Source: Dolomitihabitans soli (GTDB taxonomy: Bacteria; Actinomycetota; Actinomycetes; Streptosporangiales; Streptosporangiaceae). From it: 64,000 nt of DNA. Numbering within the stretch: position 1 is the stretch's first letter; every line of letters begins with the position of its first letter. The notes below the pieces were generated by a model that was not told the origin of the DNA, did not search any database, and was given only the letters and a program-made list of their open reading frames with translations. Both the position numbers and the translations under genes were made by a program. Below, in pieces: positions 1 to 8,426 of this stretch. Where the stretch lies: the NCBI RefSeq assembly GCF_022213955.1, contig NZ_JAKNTW010000005.1, positions 1 to 64,000 of the forward strand, read 5' to 3'.

Positions 1-68
1 GCGGCCACCTCCTCCGCCCGGTTGACCTGCTGCACCGCATCCGTCATCGCGGACATGATCGGGTTCAT
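1..68 (-). CDS. Hypothetical protein, N-terminus only (runs off the left edge)
   Basis: Only the first 22 codons are inside the window, reading leftwards from an ATG at 68. The start is supported by a GGGAG ribosome-binding site just upstream and by an ATGA overlap with the stop codon of the zinc-ribbon gene at 65-259, the usual sign of translational coupling. The visible peptide begins MNPIMSAMTDAVQQVN and looks helical. Too little is present to name a function. It probably forms a small operon with the zinc-ribbon gene. Confidence 0.6.
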   Translation of the reverse strand, partial: MNPIMSAMTDAVQQVNRAEEVA

Positions 69-259
69 CTCACGCTCCCTTCGGCCCGGCCGCTTCCGAG
101 GCAGTCGAGACACCGTTGCTCCCCATCGGATTCGTGATCTTCCCTGCCGTCGCCGATCAGAAGGGCACGGCGCGAGCTGCGTAACTTGCTCCCGCGCCCC
201 CGGCACATAGGGCAGGGTCGTATCTCACTGGACTCCTCTGGCCGGGTCACCGTCGCCAT
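65..259 (-). CDS. Small zinc-ribbon protein (CxxCxGxG type)
   Basis: A 64-residue protein with two CxxC motifs, CPMC near residue 16 and CLDC near residue 53, each followed by Gly-rich residues as in the DnaJ-type CxxCxGxG zinc-binding repeat. The four cysteines could bind one zinc ion. Small proteins of this type are common in actinomycete accessory islands and integrative elements, but I know of no defined role. The start at 259 keeps the gene clear of the divergent XRE gene. The stop overlaps the next gene's start (ATGA), supporting a two-gene unit. An upstream extension to 454 would run into the XRE gene and is unlikely. Confidence 0.6.
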   Translation of the reverse strand: MATVTRPEESSEIRPCPMCRGRGSKLRSSRRALLIGDGREDHESDGEQRCLDCLGSGRAEGSVR

Positions 260-412
260 CTCCCTTTGTTCGTCCGGTGCTCCCTGCTGCGGAAGCCCGC
301 TTGACGTACCGTGGTTGCTTGATGGCAAGTCCACCGGCAAAGTGAAATGACGAGACCCCCCAAGAGGCCCCCTCTTACCCCTTTTCGATCCCCGTCGGAA
401 AGAAGGCCACAT

Positions 413-1831
413 ATGCCCGTGACCCCCAACGTCCACTTGCGGGCATGGCGCCACAACGCCGATTTGTCACGTGGCGAAATGGCGAAAATGGTCAACCTCA
501 CCGCCAGCGGCATCAAATACGGCCTGACCTGCGACGAGGAACGCATCCGCCGATGGGAAGCCGGAGAGGTCTCCTGGCCCCGCGAGCCCTACCGGCTGGC
601 GCTGAGCGAACTCACGCACCGAGACGCCGAAGACCTGGGGTTCGTCCCCACCCGACGAGGCAGACCCGGACAGAGCGCAACCCCGCACACAGCCCGTTCG
701 ATCACCCCCGGCATGAATGACCTCATCGGCAGCCCCGCAATCGGCCCCCGTACCGTGAACCTTGTCGGCCAAGGGCAGGAGGAAGACGACGTGCGACGCC
801 GCGAATTCGTCGGAATGACCGGAGGCGTGTTGTTCGGCGCGGTACTCGGGTCACCCCAGACCAGCTCCGCCGCCGGCCATGACATCGAAAACCTCGCGGT
901 CGCCCTGGTCGACTACTCCACCCCCATAGACGGCCCCACCGACTTGGCCGCGCTTACCGGCGCAGTCGCCGAGGCCAAGCAGAACTACCAAGCCTGCCGC
1001 TACTCCACCGTCGTCGCCGCCCTGCCTCACATGCTCCGGACCCTCCGAGCCGCCTGCAACGCGCTGGAAGGCGACGCCCTGCTACGCGCGCAAGCCCTGT
1101 CCGCCGAGGCCCACCACGTGGCCGCCTCCATCCTGCTGAAACAGGAAGACAAGGGCCTGGCCTGGCTCGCCGCAGACCGCAGCGTTCAAGCAGCACACGC
1201 CAGCCAAAGCCCGCTCATGATCGGCTCCAGCTCCCGCATCATCACCCACGCCCTCATGGACGGCGGTCACCACCGCGCAGCCACCACCACGGCCGGCACC
1301 GCAGCCCAGCGCATGAACGCCGACCTCAGCAACCCCACCCCCGACGACCTGTCCATCTACGGAGCCCTACTCCTACGCGGAGCCGTCGCCGCCGCCCACA
1401 CCGGAAACCGCAACGCCGCCACCGAACTCCTCGACGAAGCCGCCCAGGCCGGACGCCGACTCGGCCGCGACGCCAACCATATGTGGACCGCATTCGGCCC
1501 CAACAACGTCCTCGCCCACCGCGTCAACATCGCCCTCAAACTCGGCGACGCCGGAACCGCGATCGACTACGCCCGCCAAGTCGACCTCGACCAACTCCCC
1601 ATCAACGAACGCAAAGCCAAGCTCCTGCTCGACACCTCCCGCGCCTTCCTCATGTACGGCAAGCACGACAAGGCCCTCCACATCCTGCGCGCCACCGCCG
1701 ACATCGCCCCCGAAGAAGTCACCGGCCGCCCCGCGGCCCTCCGCCTCGTCCGTGACATCCTGGCAACCGCACCGATCAGCGTCCGCCGCGACGCCCGCGA
1801 ATACGCCGCATCCCTGGGAGTCCTCGCGTGA
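413..1831 (+). CDS. XRE-family helix-turn-helix regulator with TPR-like C-terminal region
   Basis: About 472 residues. The N-terminal part carries a helix-turn-helix (LSRGEMAKMVNLTASGIKYG around residues 20-40, then RIRRWEAGEV), the fold of XRE/Cro-type repressors. A linker of about 60 residues and a long helical, alanine-rich C-terminal region resembling tetratricopeptide repeats follow. Such long XRE proteins in actinomycetes are often paired with a small flavoprotein, and that arrangement is seen here: the stop overlaps the next gene's GTG (GTGA at 1828-1831). I chose the ATG at 413 because an AAGAAGG site lies 6 bases upstream; an in-frame start at 347 lacks a good site. Target genes are unknown. 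It may regulate its own operon and the divergent zinc-ribbon gene. Confidence 0.8.
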   Translation: MPVTPNVHLRAWRHNADLSRGEMAKMVNLTASGIKYGLTCDEERIRRWEAGEVSWPREPYRLALSELTHRDAEDLGFVPTRRGRPGQSATPHTARSITPGMNDLIGSPAIGPRTVNLVGQGQEEDDVRRREFVGMTGGVLFGAVLGSPQTSSAAGHDIENLAVALVDYSTPIDGPTDLAALTGAVAEAKQNYQACRYSTVVAALPHMLRTLRAACNALEGDALLRAQALSAEAHHVAASILLKQEDKGLAWLAADRSVQAAHASQSPLMIGSSSRIITHALMDGGHHRAATTTAGTAAQRMNADLSNPTPDDLSIYGALLLRGAVAAAHTGNRNAATELLDEAAQAGRRLGRDANHMWTAFGPNNVLAHRVNIALKLGDAGTAIDYARQVDLDQLPINERKAKLLLDTSRAFLMYGKHDKALHILRATADIAPEEVTGRPAALRLVRDILATAPISVRRDAREYAASLGVLA

Positions 1832-2373
1832 CCCAACCCGGCAAGGTCCTCTACATCATCGTGTGCGCCGCAGGCCCCGCCGGCGACGTCGCCCGCCTCG
1901 TCACGTTGGCCACCGATGAGGGATGGACCGTCCAGGTCATCGCCACCCCGGCCGCACTCGACTTCATCGACGTGCCCGCCCTGGAGAAGCAGACCGGCCG
2001 CCCCGTCCGCAGCCAGTACCGGAAACCGGACGAGCCCAAGTCCCCAAGAGCCGACGCCATCATCGTCGCTCCCGCCACCTACAACACCATCAACAAGTTC
2101 GCCCACGGGATCGCCGACACCTACGCACTCGGCTTGCTCTCCGAAGCCCCCGGACTGGGCATCCCAATCGTGCTCTTGCCATTCGTAAACAGCGCTCTGG
2201 CTTCCCGCGCACCCTTCCGCAAGAGTGTCGAGCAGCTACGCACCGAAGGCGTCCGCGTCCTACTCGGACCTGGCGAGTTCGAGCCCCACCCTCCAAGCGC
2301 GGGAGCCGACCGCATCGACGTTTACCCTTGGCAGCTTGCTATGCAAAGAGTAACCGCCGCATGGGAAAGTTAG
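1828..2373 (+). CDS. Flavoprotein, phosphopantothenoylcysteine decarboxylase-like fold
   Basis: 181 residues with the fold of the HFCD flavoprotein family: an early beta strand (VLYIIVCAAG), then IIVAPATYNTINKFAHGIADTYA around residues 78-100, which matches the FMN-binding PAT/N region of PPC decarboxylase-like proteins, and a conserved IPIVLLPFVNSALA stretch. These enzymes bind FMN and decarboxylate cysteine-containing substrates, but the stand-alone actinomycete members next to XRE regulators have no established substrate. Translation is coupled to the XRE gene through a GTGA overlap, so the two proteins likely act together, perhaps with the flavoprotein sensing a redox or metabolite signal (inference). 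Confidence 0.8.
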   Translation: MTQPGKVLYIIVCAAGPAGDVARLVTLATDEGWTVQVIATPAALDFIDVPALEKQTGRPVRSQYRKPDEPKSPRADAIIVAPATYNTINKFAHGIADTYALGLLSEAPGLGIPIVLLPFVNSALASRAPFRKSVEQLRTEGVRVLLGPGEFEPHPPSAGADRIDVYPWQLAMQRVTAAWES

Positions 2374-3767
2374 CCGCCCATAGTCTCCAAGATGGCTTTT
2401 GCTTGCTCGTACAGTCCGTTCCCAGCCATGCCGATGATCAACGCTCCTCCAGTGTTGAGAACGATTGAAAGTGCCTGCCGTAGACGTGATTGCGGGATGT
2501 TCTCCAGGTTTGCGGCGGCGCGAATAATCTCAACTGCTTGTCGGAGTTCTTGCTCGCCTTCCATCTCGCGAAACAAATTTTCCCGACTGTCGAGAACGGA
2601 GACTATCTGCTGAAGTACGTTGCGGATATTCGAGTCGGGGTTGGCGTTGTAGAAGACAGAGCCGGAACCAAATGAGTTTCCTTGCCAATTGCCACCGGAA
2701 ATATTGAACTCTTGCTTCAACTGCGCTCCCTTCTTTTCGGTTGCCGCATAGTCGTCAGCGTCCTTCCATAATTCCCCCAAGCTAGTAAGCCAGATATCCC
2801 TTCTGGGTGCAGCTTTAGAAGACAGGCTGAAAAGCTTTTCCACCTCCAAAAAGCGAGATCGAAGGTCCCTATCACGACTTGCAAGTCCTGCCACGAGAAC
2901 GGCCCTCACTGCTTGGCTCACATGTGGCCGTGAGTGACCATAAGCTATGAGGCGGGCTACTACGTCAGCCTCCAGTTGCCGCTGTGCTGAAAGTGCGCAT
3001 AAAAGATCCACTACAGCCCTGGATGGTTCTACTGAATTTTCGGATAAGGCGAAATTATCCTGATTGTAATTCAGTCGACGATGGCATTCGGCATTGCGGT
3101 CCAAAAATAAAAGCTCCTTGCCGTGTCGGCTAATTTTCAGTCTAGCTCCATTTTCTATTGGCCTTATTGTGACTATTGGACAAGTGTCCGGCTCGGGCAG
3201 GCCATAATAATACGGTTCTTGAACATGACGTTTTCGTGGATGGGGGCGATCTATTCTGTGCTCTCTATCTAGTTCTTCATACTCTGCTAGTTCGCGTTGG
3301 TAGTAATAGTCCTCGCGTTCCAGTGCTTGTTCAAAGTCATCCTTTCTTTTCCTGTTTGTGCCGTTTAAATATTCACATTGCTTTTCGTATTCTTTCGCTG
3401 AGCAAATCCAGTCCCCCGCTTGTAAGTCGTGGGCCAGGGCTACCTCATGCTGTTTAGGCCCATACCTAAACAGGCCTCGAACGACCCGATCTCTACGTGA
3501 AATCCGGTCTGCATTAAGCTGAAGTATCTGAGCGCCGTTTACTGTCAGCCCAACAATTGTTCCCGCTATGAGTCCCAGGGCTAGTGTCCATCCATGGAGG
3601 GCAGGGGCGAAAAGAAATGCTACCAATAAGCCTGCCAGTGCGCCCGCGGCAATTTTTGCCGCCACAAAACTCGCATTTGTATCATCCCAAACGGCACGAG
3701 CGATCACTGAAGGGCTGATTCGATAGCGTGAGGAATGGTCATGGGCCACAGGAAGATTATGACCCAT
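2370..3767 (-). CDS. Membrane-anchored protein of unknown function, lower GC than neighbours
   Basis: 465 residues. Two transmembrane helices lie near residues 33-54 and 60-80. A charged, probably coiled-coil stretch follows (about 125-175, rich in Glu, Tyr and Arg), then a helical domain with regular hydrophobic residues. A Gly/Asn-rich strip at about 355-374 (beginning NISGGNWQGNSFGSG) resembles the amyloid-like or EAD-linker motifs seen in some actinobacterial signalling and defence proteins. The start at 3767 has an AGAAGAGG site 3 bases upstream. The gene is visibly AT-richer than everything around it and uses AT-ending codons freely, a sign of recent transfer. It converges on the flavoprotein gene, with the stop codons overlapping. 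I do not recognise the family; a defence or stress role is only a guess from the architecture. Confidence 0.75.
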   Translation of the reverse strand: MGHNLPVAHDHSSRYRISPSVIARAVWDDTNASFVAAKIAAGALAGLLVAFLFAPALHGWTLALGLIAGTIVGLTVNGAQILQLNADRISRRDRVVRGLFRYGPKQHEVALAHDLQAGDWICSAKEYEKQCEYLNGTNRKRKDDFEQALEREDYYYQRELAEYEELDREHRIDRPHPRKRHVQEPYYYGLPEPDTCPIVTIRPIENGARLKISRHGKELLFLDRNAECHRRLNYNQDNFALSENSVEPSRAVVDLLCALSAQRQLEADVVARLIAYGHSRPHVSQAVRAVLVAGLASRDRDLRSRFLEVEKLFSLSSKAAPRRDIWLTSLGELWKDADDYAATEKKGAQLKQEFNISGGNWQGNSFGSGSVFYNANPDSNIRNVLQQIVSVLDSRENLFREMEGEQELRQAVEIIRAAANLENIPQSRLRQALSIVLNTGGALIIGMAGNGLYEQAKAILETMGG

Positions 3768-3839
3768 TGCCTCTTCTGTTCGCGTCAAATTCACGAAGCG
3801 CTTCCTGCCGCAGGACAAGGTGCTGTCCTGTCTCGTTTG

Positions 3840-4050
3840 ATGGTTGACACTCTGGCCCCGCTTGATGCTTGACACCTTGATCGTCTTTGTTCCTGCTCGT
3901 GGCGTTATCGACGCTGCTGGGGAGGCCCAGGTGGCATTGGTGGAGTTGAGCGTCGTGGAACAGCGCTATCACGCGGTGATCGAGGTGCTGTCGGGAGCGA
4001 AGGTCACCAACGTGGCCGGCCGTTCCGGGGGTCTCCCGGCATTCGGTTCA
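3840..4050 (+). pseudogene. IS481-family transposase, 5' remnant
   Basis: From a GTG at 3931, preceded by a GGGGAGG site, about 30 codons read VALVELSVVEQRYHAVIEVL and onward, matching the N-terminal helix-turn-helix region of IS481-type transposases. After about residue 30 (GAKVTNVAG) the similarity stops and the rest of the DDE domain is absent. The sequence at 3840-3890 has a repeated TTGACAC-type motif that may be the left terminal repeat. This is a truncated insertion sequence, not a working gene. Confidence 0.65.
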
Positions 4051-4510
4051 TACCTGAGTGCGCCGATATCAGAACGGCGGCTTGGCCGCGCTGCCGAATC
4101 CTTCTTATATGGATCAAGGGGCGACGGCGCTGCGCGCCGTCGCCCGGCCCTGCGCCTGCGGCGCACGCCGGGCATGCGGCCTGGGGGCCGGTCCCGGCGC
4201 GCGAGCAGGACTCCGGGCCGTCGCCGTACGCACGCCGCGCCGTACCTACGCCCGTCGCCGGCCTCTGGTCGCGCCGCCGCCCACATGCAGCACGACGATC
4301 GCCACGGGGTGGCCAATGTCTGCTGTGGCCGGGGGCGATCGAAGATCCAGGATTCGTTCCTCACCCTGGCTCACCGGGGAGCGTCGTTGATCGCCGTTGC
4401 GTCTGGGAATGTGGAAAGCCGAGGGTGGTGGCCTGCTTCTGCAGCTGATATGGGCTGTGCAGGTTCCCGGCAGCGATCGGCGCACGAGCCGGGAACCTGC
4501 TGGCCAGGCG
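4051..4510. other. Stretch with no convincing gene
   Basis: GC-rich and rich in short open frames in all directions, but none has a plausible start, family resemblance or hydrophobic pattern. It lies between the IS481 remnant and a small membrane protein gene and is probably decayed mobile DNA. Confidence 0.4.
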
Positions 4511-4705
4511 TCATAGCAACTTGAGAGCGTGGAACACGCCGAGGGTCAAGGCCACGCTTCCGGCGAAGGCTCCGCCACCAGCGATGAAACATCTGGAAAT
4601 GCTTCCACCGTCGATGGCGACGAGAATGCCTGTGGTCTCTCCGATGATGACTCCGACGAGTGCAGCGACGAAGATCAGGAGCACCCTGCGGGAGGTATCG
4701 CTCAC
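4511..4705 (-). CDS. Small two-helix membrane protein
   Basis: A 64-residue protein starting at a GTG at 4705 with a GAAGGGAAA ribosome-binding site upstream. It has two hydrophobic segments: VLLIFVAALVGVIIGETTG near residues 8-27 and a Gly/Ala-rich helix near 40-60 ending LGVFHALKLL. Nothing identifies a function. A longer reading from 4831 exists but has no comparable ribosome-binding site. Medium-low confidence because it is short. Confidence 0.5.
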   Translation of the reverse strand: MSDTSRRVLLIFVAALVGVIIGETTGILVAIDGGSISRCFIAGGGAFAGSVALTLGVFHALKLL

Positions 4706-5406
4706 GCTTTTCCCTTCTCGGCCCTGCTGCCTCGGGAGCCCTTGATCGACATCGATCAGGGCATAGCTACGCCCGAGTAGCAATGTTTTGCCGAGAGGCG
4801 CGGGAGCGTATGGCTCCACTGGCCTACACAACTTGTCTCATGGACAGACCATCAAAATACTAGGGCAATCAGGATCTTCTGTGCAGCGCAATTAAGCGAC
4901 GCCTCCGGCGGGGGCGCTCGGCTCCGGGATGATCGCCGTCGGAAGGCGGGGGGTTGTAGTGGCTGAGGTGGGCCTGATCTTCCCGTCCACCACGACCCAG
5001 GCAAGCCCAGCAGACCGAGTCCTCCGGGTCAAGCCCGTCTGTGACCGTTGGCATCCGGTGATCGAGGAACGGCGACCAGTTGACGGACACGCGAAGACGG
5101 GCCTGATCCTCCGTCGCCGGCCCGCTGCCGCTTCGCGGTGGGTCGAGGCAGACGGGAAGATCAGGCGGGGGAGGAGTGTGCAGGTTTGCACCGCCTACAG
5201 AGCGTGAGTGGCCGCCATGCCATTAGCGTGCCGCTTGGCGTTGAAGTGGGACGCGAAGACGATGATCCAAAGTGCCGTAGACCTGCGCCGGAGGGCATGA
5301 TCGCCGTGCCATTAGCGTGCCATTAGGTCCGTTGGGGATGGCTGGAAGCTAGTGGTCGGAAGAGACGCACCCACAGGTCAGGGGCCGGTTGGCGGCGATC
5401 ATGGCT
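4706..5406. other. 700-bp stretch, mostly without genes
   Basis: No solid gene. The best candidate is a minus-strand frame at 4869-5090 (73 residues) containing VCWACLGRGG, reminiscent of the CxxC-type zinc ribbons, but only one CxxC pair is present. A short direct repeat (CATTAGCGTGCC) occurs near 5222 and 5310, just ahead of the tRNA-derived repeat at 5407. Confidence 0.35.
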
Positions 5407-5451
5407 CCTTACAAGCGAGGGGTCACTGGTTCGAACCCAGTACCGCCCACC
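5407..5451 (+). repeat. tRNA 3'-end fragment, copy 1 of a 45-bp direct repeat (likely att core)
   Basis: This 45-bp block holds the end of an anticodon arm (loop CTTACAA, which would be a UAC anticodon for valine), a perfect T-arm (ACTGG/TTCGAAC/CCAGT) and a 3' acceptor strand ending in CCACC. The 5' half of a tRNA is missing: upstream bases pair with neither the anticodon stem nor the acceptor strand. The same 45 bases recur exactly at 8109-8153. Tyrosine integrases commonly recombine at tRNA 3' ends, so these are best read as attachment-site copies left by integrated elements. Confidence 0.75.
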
Positions 5452-5456
5452 TGTAG

Positions 5457-5494
5457 AAACACCCCGCTTCCTTGATCGGAAACGGGGCGTGTTT
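5457..5494 (+). terminator. Hairpin terminator after the tRNA fragment
   Basis: An imperfect inverted repeat (AAACACCCCG pairing with CGGGG...TGTTT, with an inner TTCC/GGAA stem) sits 5 bases after the tRNA-derived repeat, where an actinomycete tRNA gene has its terminator. A related hairpin without the tRNA part occurs at about 7511-7540, and another follows the second tRNA copy. Confidence 0.5.
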
Positions 5495-5559
5495 GTCTAC
5501 CTGCTTGACTATGGCTTGTGGGCCGCTGGCCGACCCCATGGGCTGGCTGGTGTGGGCTT

Positions 5560-5720
5560 CACCTGCAATGCCGGGCGCCGTGCACGATGTGGCCGCCGCT
5601 CGTACGGTCGGCGCCTGATCGACGCCTTGACCAGCGCCGGCGTGAAGACCTTCGCGGACAAGGGCTACCAAGGAGCGGGCGGTGCCATCCGCACGTCGAA
5701 GGCACCATGTGCCTGCCTGC
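5560..5720 (+). pseudogene. IS5-type transposase fragment
   Basis: One frame from 5572 reads MPGAVHDVAAARTVGA. A second, shifted frame continues LIDALTSAGVKTFADKGYQG up to about 5710. Together they match the middle of IS5-family transposases (the HD...ADKGYQG region of the DDE domain). The frame change and the absence of both ends show a decayed fragment. Confidence 0.65.
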
Positions 5721-6098
5721 GCGCACGTAGCGACACCACGATGTGGCTCGGTCGGTTTTACTGACCTCGGATTCTCAGGAGGCCCTGCTCTGCTGGGTTG
5801 TCACGTGGCGAACGTGTGTGACGTGGTGTTAGTCCTGTTGAAGAGGGGGTTCCGGATTGGTGGCGCAAAATCCAACGGATATGCCTCTCACCTGCGCTTA
5901 TGCAGAGCTCTGAGGCTAATGGGCCAGACCTGAGCCCTGTCTATGAAAGGCCAGAGGCATATCTGTTTGGGATTTCCGGCTGATGCTATGGGACACCCGA
6001 GCCCGTCTGCGGAATGTGCGGGGGGATGCTCTCGGCGTCCTGGCCATCCTCGCGGGCGAGGAATTCAGGTACAGCCGTTGGCCGTTGGACGCCTGGGA
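5721..6098. other. Gene-free stretch with an 11-bp inverted repeat
   Basis: No gene is evident. GATATGCCTCT at 5878-5888 is repeated in inverted orientation at 5953-5963 (AGAGGCATATC), spaced by 64 bases. This could be a transposon end or an operator. Nothing else stands out. Confidence 0.4.
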
Positions 6099-7190
6099 TC
6101 AGGCGAGGGTGAGCGGCCCGCCGGCCAGGTGCGCCTCCAGCGGACCGGCCATTTGGGACTGTGTCGGCGGATGCGGGGTCAGGCCGTTGGCAAAGGTGGT
6201 GAGGTAGGCGACCTCATCGGAGGCCGTGGGGTCGAGGTCGCCGAGCAGGTCGACCGCGCGCGGGACTATCCGGGCTAGGGTGTCCTGCACGCTGTACCGG
6301 ACATACAGCGCCGCGGCGAGCGTCGACTCGTCCGGGTCGCCGGCGTCGATCCGGCCGGCGACGCCCTCCGCGGTCGACATCGCGAGCTCGGTCTCCACCA
6401 GCAGCCGGACCCGCTCGGATTCGGGCACCTGGTCGTTGAGCAGCGCCCGCTCGACCAGTGCGCTGGCGGCCCCGAGGTAGCTGCCCGTCATCAGTACCTG
6501 AAACCAGGCGAAGCCCGCGGTCAGCTTTTGGTTCGCCTGCCCCTTGGCCGAGAGCGGCACCAGCAGCCCGTCCCTCCTATTTACGTCGTGGAAGGTGACC
6601 AGCTCGCCCTCCGCCCCCGCCCCGCTGACGGTCACACCCTCCGCGTCCGCGGGCATCAGCGTCAGGGCCTGTCCCTCGTCATCGTGTTCCTCGTCGGAGA
6701 CCGTGACCTTGGCGAGGAGCCTGTCCATCGACCGGGCCAGACTGTATGGGCGCGTCACCCCGTTGATCAGCATCACGTCACCATCCGTGGCGGTCAGCGA
6801 GGAGAGGATTCCGGCATCGAAGGGCTCGGCGAAGCTAGCCGTCACGAGCTGGTTGTCGGCAGCCAACTCATAGACATCGCCAACCCTATTCCTGGAGAGG
6901 AGCAGGGAGATCAGGGTGGCTATCGAGTAGTGGTGCGTGGTGGTGGCCACGGCCAGCGACGGTGCCCTGCTCCCCAGTGCGCGCTGCACCCGCAGGGCGT
7001 CCAGGGCGGTGCCTCCCCGCCCCTCCTGGGCGCTCGGCACCAGCAGCCCGGGGCCGCCCTTGTCGCGGAAGAGCTGGATGCCGGGGCTATCCGGGCCCTC
7101 CAGCTCCATGAGGGGTACCGCCCGCAGGCCCTCGTCCAGCCCCGGCAGCAGCTTCGCCAGAGTGGCGCGTTCCCGCTCCAGAAATCGCAT
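6099..7190 (-). CDS. Acyl-CoA dehydrogenase-like protein
   Basis: 363 residues beginning MRFLERERATLAKLLPGLDE, with an N-terminal helical region, a middle beta domain (NQLVTASFAEPFDAGI, then VMLINGVTRPYSLA) and a C-terminal four-helix region, the layout of acyl-CoA dehydrogenases. It is a divergent member: the usual flavin-binding and catalytic signatures are weak, so it may act on an unusual substrate or be a structural relative. A GGGGAG site precedes the ATG. It stands alone, flanked by mobile-element debris. Substrate and pathway are unknown. Confidence 0.7.
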   Translation of the reverse strand: MRFLERERATLAKLLPGLDEGLRAVPLMELEGPDSPGIQLFRDKGGPGLLVPSAQEGRGGTALDALRVQRALGSRAPSLAVATTTHHYSIATLISLLLSRNRVGDVYELAADNQLVTASFAEPFDAGILSSLTATDGDVMLINGVTRPYSLARSMDRLLAKVTVSDEEHDDEGQALTLMPADAEGVTVSGAGAEGELVTFHDVNRRDGLLVPLSAKGQANQKLTAGFAWFQVLMTGSYLGAASALVERALLNDQVPESERVRLLVETELAMSTAEGVAGRIDAGDPDESTLAAALYVRYSVQDTLARIVPRAVDLLGDLDPTASDEVAYLTTFANGLTPHPPTQSQMAGPLEAHLAGGPLTLA

Positions 7191-7556
7191 GTCTCCCCTA
7201 CTTCTTCCGGGAGGGCCACCCGGTCGGTGGCCCAGGCCGGCTCACAGGCGCCCGGGGTGGCGTGCGCTTGCTGCCGCACCGCCCGGGGCCGGGCCGACGC
7301 TGGAAGCCAGGCTATCCCGGCAAGATCCCAGTGCTTGATCTTGGTGTCCCAGCTCCGGCCCATCGGCGAAGGTCTGTCTGATGTCGTCGTCTCTCCCGGG
7401 CCCCAGCCCACGTACGCTGGGAAGGGGCAGCCGGTTGACATAAGGCTTGATACCGAGCAGTGCGACCTGGGGAAACGCGCTGCTGATCGTTAGCGAGACC
7501 GACTTATTCCACCCCGCTTCCTTGCTCGGAAACGAGGTGTCTGTCTGACTGCTTGA
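7191..7556. other. Upstream region of the dehydrogenase gene and element junction
   Basis: No gene. The right end (about 7509-7556) repeats the terminator-plus-flank sequence seen after the tRNA fragment at 5460-5513 (CCCCGCTTCCTTG, then TGCTTGACTATG), but without the tRNA part. It marks a further copy of the integration junction, next to the integrase remnant. Confidence 0.5.
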
Positions 7557-7820
7557 CTATGACTCTCTGAACAATGGGAAAATTCGGTCCATGGCCGTGG
7601 CACCCTCTTGAATGACCGGTCTGATCTGCTGGCGGTAGACCGTCTCAGTGGCCACTGTGTTGGAGTGGCCGACGAGACGTGAGATGTCTTCGATGGGGAT
7701 GTCGTGATCGGAGAGCAGCGAGACGAAGCTGTGGCGTAGTTCTCGGGGAGCCCATTCCTTCCCGATGAGTCCCGCGTCGTCGAGCACCTTCCGGAAGTCT
7801 CGGCGCATCAAGGGGGACAC
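7557..7820 (-). pseudogene. Tyrosine recombinase (integrase), C-terminal remnant
   Basis: 87 codons carry the C-terminal catalytic part of a phage-type tyrosine integrase: ELRHSFVSLLSDHDI contains the Arg-x-x-His pair, and DISRLVGHSNTVATETVY contains the second His and the Tyr nucleophile. The N-terminal two-thirds (arm-binding and core-binding domains) is missing. Its 3' end faces a terminator-like repeat and the tRNA-derived att copies, as expected for an int gene of a tRNA-integrating element. Related pieces lie at 8223-8290 and 10389-10462. Confidence 0.8.
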
Positions 7821-8108
7821 TTACTGCTCGCCGGTGTCTCCGCCGTCCCTTCGGCAAGGGAAGGCGAAGAGGTGCTTCGCATGCCTTTCAGCGCGCGCTA
7901 CACACGGAAGATCGGCTGCAACATGTTGCAGCGCTTCTCCGTGTGAAGCGCGGCCAGGAAGAGCGGGCGAAGCGCCTTTAATGCTGGGGAGTGCTTGTCT
8001 AACTGCTTGACAACCACCGCAGACGACGGCGTACGTTGACGGACGATGCTGGACGATCAGAGCTGGTCAGCACCACATCTCATCGTCGTAGAACATGCGT
8101 TCGATTTG
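7821..8108. other. Gene-free element junction
   Basis: No gene. Bases around 7995-8020 (GTCTAACTGCTTGACAA) again echo the flank of the tRNA-derived repeats. The stretch separates the integrase remnant from the second tRNA 3'-end copy. Confidence 0.35.
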
Positions 8109-8153
8109 CCTTACAAGCGAGGGGTCACTGGTTCGAACCCAGTACCGCCCACC
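8109..8153 (+). repeat. tRNA 3'-end fragment, copy 2 of the 45-bp direct repeat
   Basis: Identical over 45 bases to 5407-5451: anticodon loop CTTACAA, T-arm and CCACC end, here followed by A, so that CCACCA is complete. Upstream sequence again does not form the 5' half of a tRNA, so this is a fragment rather than a working tRNA gene. The two copies bracket the acyl-CoA dehydrogenase gene and an integrase remnant, consistent with a decayed 2.7-kb integrated segment. Confidence 0.75.
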
Positions 8154-8158
8154 AGTAG

Positions 8159-8192
8159 AGACGCCCCGCTCGTGATCATGAGCGGGGCGTCT
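8159..8192 (+). terminator. Perfect hairpin after tRNA fragment copy 2
   Basis: A perfect 13-bp stem (AGACGCCCCGCTC with GAGCGGGGCGTCT) closes an 8-base loop, 5 bases after the tRNA-derived repeat. It is not followed by a T run, which is normal for actinomycete terminators. Confidence 0.6.
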
Positions 8193-8222
8193 GAGTGACA
8201 AACTGCGTGACATCCGTTGTAG

Positions 8223-8290
8223 CTACGGAGCTTGCGGGATGCGGTCCAGGGTCGTTGCTCTCTCTTGGATGACTGGCCTGATCTGCTGGC
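8223..8290 (-). pseudogene. Second integrase remnant (C-terminal tail)
   Basis: A minus-strand frame ends RRQQIRPVIQERATTLDRI, nearly the same as the tail of the remnant at 7557 (YRQQIRPVIQEGATAMDRI). Only about 20 codons survive. It lies directly after tRNA copy 2 and its hairpin, in the same order as the first set, showing that a related element inserted at this site more than once. Confidence 0.65.
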
Positions 8291-8426
8291 GTCGGCTAGG
8301 AAGGTGCTTCGCGCGCTCTTCCTGACCGTGCTTTCGCACGGAGAAGCACTGAACCATGTTGCAGCCGTCCCTCTGCGCGTAGCGCACTAATCCCGTGACG
8401 TTCAAGCCGGCCCTTCACGGTCGAAA

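Noticed and set aside
65-454. Extension of the zinc-ribbon gene to a start at 454
   Set aside because: It would overlap the divergent XRE gene start, and the added residues are Gly/Arg/Ser-rich with no character. Start 259 is preferred.
3844-4524. A 226-codon plus-strand protein
   Set aside because: Only about 30 codons (from 3931) match an IS481 transposase start. The rest is Arg-rich random sequence, so it is called a remnant.
5376-5451. A complete tRNA-Val gene ending at 5451
   Set aside because: Only the anticodon loop to the 3' end is present. Upstream bases pair with neither the anticodon stem nor the acceptor stem. The same is true of the copy at 8109.
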